The notes under the pieces were generated by a model that saw only the letters and a list, made by a program, of their open reading frames with translations, was not told where the DNA came from and made no database searches. From a virus: a DNA stretch of 39,112 nt. Below, in pieces: positions 32,128 through 36,555 of the stretch; position 1 is the stretch's first letter; the number at the start of each line of letters is the position of its first letter. The position numbers and the translations under genes were made by a program. The stretch is from positions 1 through 39,112 of IMG/VR virus record IMGVR_UViG_3300040808_002028; one strand, 5' to 3'.

Positions 32128-32642
32128 TGAATATATTTTTCCTAGATAAAGACCCAAGTGTGTGTGCAGAGATGCATTGCGACAAACACGTGTCTAAAAT
32201 GATCATTGAATACGCCCAGATGTTGAGTACAGCTCATAGAGTTTTAGATCAAGATGTAAATGAGAAGGCAACTGTACCTTACATAGATAAACTCTATAAG
32301 AAGACGCATGTAAATCATCCATCAACTGTATGGGTGAGAAGTAATTGGAAAAATTATATATGGACCTATAGTTTATTTACTGCTTTATGTAACCAATACA
32401 CTATAAGATACGGTAAAAAGCATTTAACCGATGTAAAATTATCTTTTTTGTTAATCCCATCACCATATAATATATCAAAGGATGATGCAATGGGTGAAAT
32501 GACTCCGCCACCTTTATGCATGCCAGATAAATACAAATGTTATAACCATGTTGAGGCATATAGAAATTTTTACAATGGTGAGAAATCTCGGTTTGCAAAG
32601 TGGGATAAACTAGGTAAGGTACCATATTGGTTCGCTGCTTAA
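32127..32642 (+). CDS. Conserved phage protein of unknown function (NIFFLDKDP family), 171 aa
   Basis: Recognisable conserved blocks of a family common in marine and T4-like phages: NIFFLDKDPSVCAEMHCDKH at the N-terminus, EYAQMLSTAHRVLD, HPSTVWVRSNWKNYIW, MPDKYKCYNHVEAYRNFY and a C-terminal KWDKLGKVPYWF. Cys13, Cys18, His17 and His21 with other His could bind metal. The family has no function that I can name securely. Starts in TAATG with AGGAGG upstream. Confidence 0.7.
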   Translation: MNIFFLDKDPSVCAEMHCDKHVSKMIIEYAQMLSTAHRVLDQDVNEKATVPYIDKLYKKTHVNHPSTVWVRSNWKNYIWTYSLFTALCNQYTIRYGKKHLTDVKLSFLLIPSPYNISKDDAMGEMTPPPLCMPDKYKCYNHVEAYRNFYNGEKSRFAKWDKLGKVPYWFAA

Positions 32643-32667
32643 TTAAACACTGTCAAAGGGGGAGACA

Positions 32668-32847
32668 ATGGACGAAACAAAAACATTTATAACTAGGTTG
32701 GATGACATGGCAAAGGACTTGCAAAAGGTAGAGTTAACAGCTCGATTTAAGGAAGATATCGACTTTATAAGAATGGATACTGAATTTAAGGCAATGCGAG
32801 GATACGCTTTTTATAAAGAATGTTTAGAGAAGAATAAAGTGGCTTAA
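32668..32847 (+). CDS. Small helical protein, 59 aa
   Basis: ATG 32668 follows GGGGGAG. The product is charged and helical (FITRLDDMAKDLQKVE; ARFKEDIDFIRMD) with a coiled-coil tendency. No family recognised. Confidence 0.6.
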   Translation: MDETKTFITRLDDMAKDLQKVELTARFKEDIDFIRMDTEFKAMRGYAFYKECLEKNKVA

Positions 32848-32853
32848 TAACTA

Positions 32854-32902
32854 ATGTAACAAAATACGCCCAATAAAAATATGTGGGTTTGGATTGTTAC
32901 AT
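32854..32902 (+). other. Stem-loop with perfect 9-bp outer stem
   Basis: ATGTAACAA (32854-32862) pairs with TTGTTACAT (32894-32902). Inside, CCCA and TGGG form a second short stem around an A-rich loop, leaving 6-nt internal loops. It fills the 82-nt gap before the next small gene, 20 nt ahead of its ribosome site. Could be an RNA switch, a processing site or a protein-binding dyad. Confidence 0.5.
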
Positions 32903-32929
32903 AAACCAAACGGTAGCTTAGGAGGCAAC

Positions 32930-33094
32930 ATGACCGATGTGAGAAAATATACTAATTTTTTATGGGATAGAATGGATGAAGAAGTATTATCAGCAACATT
33001 TATAGCCCACATGTGTTTAAAGTACATGTCAGAGGATGAAGTAAAAGATATGATGCGTGTAAATGATTTATTAGACTTAGTAGGAGAGTATTAA
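32930..33094 (+). CDS. Small acidic helical protein, 54 aa
   Basis: Start 32930 follows TAGGAGGCAAC; the in-frame ATG at 32894 lies within the stem-loop and has no ribosome site. Contains NFLWDRMDEEVLSATFIAH and MSEDEVKDMMRVNDLLDLV. Acidic, Met-rich helices; no family recognised. Confidence 0.6.
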   Translation: MTDVRKYTNFLWDRMDEEVLSATFIAHMCLKYMSEDEVKDMMRVNDLLDLVGEY

Positions 33095-33095
33095 A

Positions 33096-33278
33096 ATGAG
33101 TAAAAAAGGACAACTAATATTAGATTTTATTAGTGATAGAGCAGATCAATTAAATGACTTTGATGCGGAGTACATGCTTGATATTCTATATGATAATAAT
33201 TTAAGGGCGTTTAATAAATTGAATAGTTATAATAGAGATGTTGATTGGGAAATAGCTGAGTATAGGACTAGATTATGA
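33096..33278 (+). CDS. Small acidic helical protein, 60 aa
   Basis: Ribosome site AGGAGAG is provided by the end of the preceding gene. FISDRADQLNDFDAEYMLDI and DVDWEIAEYRTRL suggest a helical acidic protein. Next gene overlaps by 4 nt (ATGA). Unknown function. Confidence 0.6.
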   Translation: MSKKGQLILDFISDRADQLNDFDAEYMLDILYDNNLRAFNKLNSYNRDVDWEIAEYRTRL

Positions 33279-33520
33279 GTATAGCATATTGTACATGTTC
33301 TAGTAATAGAGATTTAGTTTTTAAACCAACTACTGTTACGAATGACTTATGTGATAAATGCGGACATTATGCTGTATTTACTTCACAATATGAAAGGTTT
33401 CCACGTAATAAGATAAATCATAGAGGAGGGATTCACGGATATAGACCTCTCCTAAGCAAGCCTGATTACTGGTTTAAACTCGGTAAAAAGGTAAAGGATT
33501 TAGCAAGAAATGAGACGTAA
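33275..33520 (+). CDS. Zinc-ribbon protein, paralog 1, 81 aa
   Basis: C6-x-C8 and C26-x2-C29 form a likely zinc ribbon. After it comes the block HYAVFTSQYERFPRN and GYRPLLSKPDYWFK, shared with the protein at 33956-34294 (HAVVYTSSYDRFPRS; GYRPISHTPGVWIK), showing a gene duplication within this early cluster. Possible nucleic-acid or protein adaptor; target unknown. Confidence 0.65.
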   Translation: MSIAYCTCSSNRDLVFKPTTVTNDLCDKCGHYAVFTSQYERFPRNKINHRGGIHGYRPLLSKPDYWFKLGKKVKDLARNET

Positions 33521-33767
33521 TACACTAATATTAATTTTTTTATGGGCTCTTTTTGTAGTCCTAAACGAGCAAAAACCGGACGGAATATGTCCACCACAAA
33601 TAGGAGATTATTATGAAACACCTGAGATTTATAGAAGCGTTAAACGATACTGCGCTCATTACTCAAGCCCAGAGGATTGGTATAAACGAGTATCAAATAA
33701 CGAGGTTAATGGAGTGCGACAACGAATTACAACACTTGAAAGATTTAATCGTGGAAGAGCTCGATAA
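33510..33767 (+). CDS. Possible exported small protein, 85 aa, out-of-frame overlap
   Basis: N-terminus MRRNTLILIFLWALFVVLNEQ resembles a signal peptide or anchor, then CPPQIGDYYETPEIYRSVKR. It fills the otherwise empty 33521-33612 gap, but its last 155 nt are covered in another frame by the 66-aa gene, which has a much better ribosome site. No SD is obvious here (AGCAAGAA). Either dual coding or only the N-terminal part is relevant. Confidence 0.4.
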   Translation: MRRNTLILIFLWALFVVLNEQKPDGICPPQIGDYYETPEIYRSVKRYCAHYSSPEDWYKRVSNNEVNGVRQRITTLERFNRGRAR

Positions 33768-33813
33768 GGAAGTAGGATATTTGGTAGAATTGTTTTTAAC
33801 GGAGGAATTATAA
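33613..33813 (+). CDS. Small helical protein, 66 aa
   Basis: ATG 33613 lies behind AGGAGATTATT, a good ribosome site. Leucine- and Glu-rich helices (KHLRFIEALNDTALITQAQR; LQHLKDLIVEELDKEVGYLV). The stop forms TAATG with the next gene. Unknown function. Confidence 0.6.
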   Translation: MKHLRFIEALNDTALITQAQRIGINEYQITRLMECDNELQHLKDLIVEELDKEVGYLVELFLTEEL

Positions 33814-33959
33814 TGAAAATAGAAATAGAGTTAGATTATGATCAAGTAAATAAAGTAATTATTCAGGATTTGAGATGGCATTATAAAAATGTTGATGATA
33901 TGGAAACTAAAAGAGCTTTGAAAGAAGTATTAGCTTACTACGGGGTAAAGAGACCATGA
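33813..33959 (+). CDS. Conserved small phage protein, 48 aa
   Basis: KIEIELDYDQVNKVIIQDLR and WHYKN, followed by a helix with KRALKEVLAYY, match a widespread tiny phage family in which a beta strand precedes a helix containing W-H-Y. Function unknown. Coupled at both ends (TAATG and ATGA) and preceded by GGAGGA. Confidence 0.7.
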   Translation: MKIEIELDYDQVNKVIIQDLRWHYKNVDDMETKRALKEVLAYYGVKRP

Positions 33960-34294
33960 AAATAGCAAGATGTAATTGTCAAACAAGTAATGAATCAAGA
34001 GGTATTTATGGACCTCTAGTACCCGTGGAGGAAAAAGATGGATTCTGTGTTCACTGTAACCATGCTGTTGTATATACTTCTAGTTATGATAGATTTCCTA
34101 GATCATCAAAGCAATCTATAAGATCAGGATATCGACCAATATCTCATACACCAGGAGTTTGGATTAAGAATAAAATGGATATGGAATTGTTTCATACTCT
34201 AATGAATGACCCGTATCCTGAGCAACGGGTGCAAATAACCGAGTTAGCTGAGGACTTAGATGCCCCGGCATTAGATGGATTTAGGAGTAGATAA
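33956..34294 (+). CDS. Zinc-ribbon protein, paralog 2, 112 aa
   Basis: C6-x-C8 and C31-x2-C34 ribbon followed by HAVVYTSSYDRFPRS and GYRPISHTPGVWIK, as in the 81-aa paralog at 33275. It has an extra C-terminal helical section (PEQRVQITELAEDLDAPALD). Early-gene zinc ribbons in phages may bind host polymerase or DNA, which is inference here. Confidence 0.65.
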   Translation: MKIARCNCQTSNESRGIYGPLVPVEEKDGFCVHCNHAVVYTSSYDRFPRSSKQSIRSGYRPISHTPGVWIKNKMDMELFHTLMNDPYPEQRVQITELAEDLDAPALDGFRSR

Positions 34295-34443
34295 TGTACG
34301 AAAAATTAATGCATGAAAATTTTAGTTTATATCAATACTTTCTACGTTGTGAAGCACAGCGGAAGGAAGAAGCTCGACGGAAACGTGTAGAAGATGATGG
34401 TCCTTGTCATGAGGAAGCTTCCGAGACCGGAGATCAACGATGA
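34294..34443 (+). CDS. Possible small protein antisense to rusA, 49 aa
   Basis: ATG shares a base with the preceding stop and follows TAGGAG. The N-terminal 10 codons are free; the rest (34322-34443) lies antisense to the RusA 3' end. Codons there use CGG/CGA/CGT for Arg, unlike the AGA-rich neighbours, which may simply reflect the RusA strand. Arg/Glu-rich helix (AQRKEEARRKRVEDD). Confidence 0.4.
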   Translation: MYEKLMHENFSLYQYFLRCEAQRKEEARRKRVEDDGPCHEEASETGDQR

Positions 34444-34813
34444 ACTTGTCGTCTATATCAAAGTTTTGTATGACAACGCCATCTATTTCTCTTCCATTGT
34501 ATCGGGATTCAAATAGGTTGTCCTGGACTAACTTCTCAATGTTTGTTAAGTCCATTGATCGGCGAGATATCTCACCTTTCTTGGTGAAAAGGAGTTCACG
34601 TGGATAAAGAAAGTCGTAGGTCACTCGCACTGCGTTTTTTGACGGTTGGAATAATTTTCGGACTTGTTGGATCTTTGCTTGGACCTCATCTTGCATCAGT
34701 TGAACCAGAAAATTTGAACGCCATTTACGTGCTTCTTTTGTCAACTGCCGGTTTCTGTAGTATGCGGAGTTAAGGCTAAAGGGAGGTGATTTAATGGTAA
34801 AAGAGACTAACAT
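34322..34813 (-). CDS. rusA: RusA-like Holliday junction resolvase
   Basis: 163 residues from ATG 34813 (an in-frame ATG at 34831 is upstream of the promoter -10 box and so unlikely). RusA features: N-terminal LVSFTIKSPPFSLNSAYYRN strand-loop, the motif D88-LTN-IEK-LVQ-D98 and FDIDDKF with acidic D119-x-D121-D122, corresponding to the metal-binding aspartates. The enzyme would resolve recombination or packaging branches. It is the only minus-strand gene in the rightward block, appears GC-richer than its neighbours and has its own extended -10 promoter with no ribosome site: an inserted, independently expressed unit. Confidence 0.8.
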   Translation of the reverse strand: MLVSFTIKSPPFSLNSAYYRNRQLTKEARKWRSNFLVQLMQDEVQAKIQQVRKLFQPSKNAVRVTYDFLYPRELLFTKKGEISRRSMDLTNIEKLVQDNLFESRYNGREIDGVVIQNFDIDDKFIVDLRSRKLPHDKDHHLLHVSVELLPSAVLHNVESIDIN

Positions 34814-34958
34814 GCAAGAATTATACCACACTTTTAGAGAATCCGGTATCGTTAAGTTTACTGAATTCCTAGATAAACGTGAGAAGTGTAAGTTTTGTAA
34901 GGAAAATTGTGGGCATCCTTGGTGTCCCGTTAATCAGGAGAAGAAAGATGACAAATAA
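34794..34958 (+). CDS. Small Cys-cluster protein, 54 aa
   Basis: ATG follows GGGAGGTGAT. C32-x2-C35-x3-C39 then CGHPWC44P provide four Cys and a His for one zinc. The HPWCP ending matches the protein at 3432-3722. The first 20 nt overlap the RusA start on the other strand, so the two transcripts are divergent and overlapping. Function unknown. Confidence 0.65.
   Translation: MVKETNMQELYHTFRESGIVKFTEFLDKREKCKFCKENCGHPWCPVNQEKKDDK
34820..34828 (-). promoter_or_regulatory. Extended -10 promoter for rusA
   Basis: On the minus strand TGG-TATAAT (TG-N-TATAAT, perfect), with the hexamer at 34820-34825 ending 6 nt before ATG 34813. The predicted +1 is the A of the start codon; no SD is present, so the mRNA should be leaderless. 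No convincing -35. Confidence 0.65.
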
Positions 34959-35250
34959 ACAGTATGCAAAGTTTGTAAAAGAGTATTTTTTTGGAGATGC
35001 TAAGCATAATATCCCTGAGGAAGACATAACTCATGCGGTCCTTGGTTTGGTAGGTGAAGCAGGCGAGGTAGTTGAGGTCTATAAGAAGGGTAGATATTAT
35101 AAGGATAAAAGCTTAGATGAACTGTCATTAGCAACGGAGCTGGGTGATGTACTATTTTATGTGACAGCAATAGCAAATGAAACAGGTTATAGTTTAGAAG
35201 ATTTAATGACAATAAATACTAATAAGTTGAGGAAGAGATATGGAAAGTAG
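34948..35250 (+). CDS. MazG-like nucleoside triphosphate pyrophosphohydrolase
   Basis: 100 residues. GLVGEAGEVVEVYKK (residues 33-47) supplies the E-x2-E metal site and ELGDVLFYVTAIANE (64-78) the E-x2-D site; YSLEDLMTINTNKLRKRYG is the usual MazG tail. It would hydrolyse (d)NTPs, affecting alarmone or dNTP pools. Start 34948 (AGGAG upstream) rather than 34879, which lies in the preceding gene. Confidence 0.85.
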   Translation: MTNKQYAKFVKEYFFGDAKHNIPEEDITHAVLGLVGEAGEVVEVYKKGRYYKDKSLDELSLATELGDVLFYVTAIANETGYSLEDLMTINTNKLRKRYGK

Positions 35251-35470
35251 AATGAGATTTGAGGATGTTTTAACTAAATGCAAAGCAGCTATAGAAATGG
35301 TTGAAGCAGGGATTCCTGTTATAGATGCTGAAAATAACTTAGATCATAAGGAAAGGTTATATGAAATAGCGACAAATACGCTTCATTATTTATTGGAATG
35401 CTCATTTGGGACTGAGGATGAGATGAAATATGCAATGGAGTTAGCTAATTTGGAGAGATTATTTATGTGA
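35240..35470 (+). CDS. Small helical protein, 76 aa
   Basis: Start overlaps the MazG gene by 11 nt with GAGGAAGAG just upstream; MRFED at 35252 is an alternative. Helical and acidic (DVLTKCKAAIEMVEAGIPVI; LHYLLECSFGTEDEMKYAME). No family recognised. Confidence 0.6.
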   Translation: MESRMRFEDVLTKCKAAIEMVEAGIPVIDAENNLDHKERLYEIATNTLHYLLECSFGTEDEMKYAMELANLERLFM

Positions 35471-35477
35471 TATAAAC

Positions 35478-35570
35478 ATGTCTAATAAACATTCTATGTT
35501 TAGTAATGTCTTAAGACTAGTTTATATATTAATTATAGGAATTGTCAAGAAAAAAATTAAAATAAAGTAA
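35478..35570 (+). CDS. Possible TM micropeptide, 30 aa
   Basis: A short frame with a hydrophobic core (NVLRLVYILIIGIV) and Lys-rich tail, in an otherwise empty 115-bp stretch. No ribosome site is evident near the ATG, so support is weak; its character fits the membrane peptides nearby. Confidence 0.25.
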   Translation: MSNKHSMFSNVLRLVYILIIGIVKKKIKIK

Positions 35571-35585
35571 AAAAAGAGGTAACTT

Positions 35586-35774
35586 ATGAATATTATGTTT
35601 CTTTTACTGGTAATAGTTTTGTCTGGGAGACATGGATATGAGGCAGGGCGAGCGTCGATTACCCAAAAAGGTGCAAAAAAGGTGCAAAAGGGTGCAAAAA
35701 GGTGCAATTTTAACAAAAAAGGTGCAGAAAGGTGCATTTTGATAGAAAGAATACACGACGGGAATCGTAAATGA
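35586..35774 (+). CDS. Possible small protein with N-terminal hydrophobic segment, over repeat array, 62 aa
   Basis: ATG behind AAGAGGT; NIMFLLLVIVLSGRHG looks like a short signal or anchor. The rest is translated repeat DNA (QKGAKKVQKGAKRCNFNKKG). Because the repeat unit is 10-11 bp, the reading frame shifts from unit to unit, so the array was not built for the protein. ATGA overlap with the next gene argues that the frame is translated. Confidence 0.4.
   Translation: MNIMFLLLVIVLSGRHGYEAGRASITQKGAKKVQKGAKRCNFNKKGAERCILIERIHDGNRK
35665..35736. repeat. Phased A-tract/GGTGCA iteron array
   Basis: Six GGTGCA cores begin at 35670, 35681, 35691, 35701, 35721 and 35731, each preceded by an A-tract of three to six bases; one position (35711) is replaced by AT-rich sequence. 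The 10-11 bp step equals one helical turn, so the A-tracts should add up to strong curvature, and the cores face one side of the helix. Candidate origin, partition-like or regulatory binding array. Confidence 0.8.
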
Positions 35775-36028
35775 TTGGTTGGATAGGCGGCATATGTCTT
35801 GCAATATGTGCGTTACCAGAAGTAATACAGTGCCTTAGGAAGGGAAACACGGGCTGCTCATGGGGTTTATTAACCTTATGGACTATAGGCGAAATATGCC
35901 TACTGATCGTTGAGTTAGACTCACCTTACCTACCTAGAGTATTTAATTATATTTTTAATATTATTTGTCTATCAATATTACTTTTTTATAAGTATAATAA
36001 TTATAGGAGCAAAAACAATGATAAATGA
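35771..36028 (+). CDS. Three-TM PQ-loop/SemiSWEET-like membrane protein
   Basis: 85 residues with three hydrophobic helices (about 2-20, 30-48, 56-74). GWIGGICLAICALPEVIQCL followed by RKGNTGCSWGLL resembles the PQ-loop signature (P-Q then basic residue and a G/S turn), with Pro16-Glu17 in place of Pro-Gln. SemiSWEETs of this size dimerise to transport sugars; PQ-loop proteins also carry other solutes. Phage function unknown; transport is inferred from the fold only. Confidence 0.5.
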   Translation: MIGWIGGICLAICALPEVIQCLRKGNTGCSWGLLTLWTIGEICLLIVELDSPYLPRVFNYIFNIICLSILLFYKYNNYRSKNNDK

Positions 36029-36389
36029 ATTAATTATAGGAGGGTTGGTACACCACTTTACCGACGTTACTCCAATTGAAAACACGTCGCTTAGGCTTAA
36101 TGCTATAGCAAAAGTCAATGAGTTCAATATCTTAGTAGGACAAAATTCTATTAAAGAACCTATTTATGGGTTTGGTTATGACATACCAATAAATAGATTT
36201 ATGGATTTTAAATTTGGTGCTTATTTTCAAGACAGTAGTAAATTTCTTGACTACGGATATGTTATACCTACTGGAAATGTTATGCCTATAGTTGGTATGG
36301 AATTTGATATACCAATAACACAAAACATTGGAATAACAACAACTGTTACACCATTAATGAGTTTTACAGGATTAAGTTTTAGGTTTTAA
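36018..36389 (+). CDS. Small outer-membrane-like beta-barrel protein, 123 aa
   Basis: Amphipathic strands throughout (INAFNILVG-type alternation; FKFGAYFQDSSKFLDYGYVI; MPIVGMEFDIPITQNIGITT) and a C-terminal LSFRF with terminal Phe, the usual barrel-ending signature. GQNSIKEPIYGFGYDI resembles small phage barrels of PagP-like appearance. There is no clear signal peptide at this start, which is odd for an outer-membrane protein. Ribosome site AGGAGC. Confidence 0.5.
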   Translation: MINELIIGGLVHHFTDVTPIENTSLRLNAIAKVNEFNILVGQNSIKEPIYGFGYDIPINRFMDFKFGAYFQDSSKFLDYGYVIPTGNVMPIVGMEFDIPITQNIGITTTVTPLMSFTGLSFRF

Positions 36390-36391
36390 AT

Positions 36392-36553
36392 ATGATTAAG
36401 TTTATAAAAACAGCACATCACTTTGATAACTTAGATGAAACCGATGGAATGGTTATTGAAATCAATACGGATGGACAAACATTAGGTGAGATTGCTGAGG
36501 CTTTTAATAAATTCCTACACTCATGTGGGTTTGATGTTGCGGATGAGGAATAA
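36392..36553 (+). CDS. Small phage protein, 53 aa
   Basis: Acidic alpha/beta peptide: IKFIKTAHHFDNLDETDGM, VIEINTDGQTLGEIAEAFNK, FLHSCGFDV. It ends 2 nt before the PrimPol-helicase start, whose ribosome site (GAGGAA) lies in its final codons. No convincing SD of its own. Function unknown. Confidence 0.6.
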   Translation: MIKFIKTAHHFDNLDETDGMVIEINTDGQTLGEIAEAFNKFLHSCGFDVADEE

Positions 36554-36555
36554 GA

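Noticed and set aside
35665-35736. CRISPR-like array
   Set aside because: Units are only 10-11 bp with no unique spacers; phased iterons explain it better.
35522-35804. Minus-strand frames of 66-71 residues over the repeat array
   Set aside because: They are translations of the A-tract/GGTGCA repeats on the opposite strand, without ribosome sites, inside a plus-strand operon.
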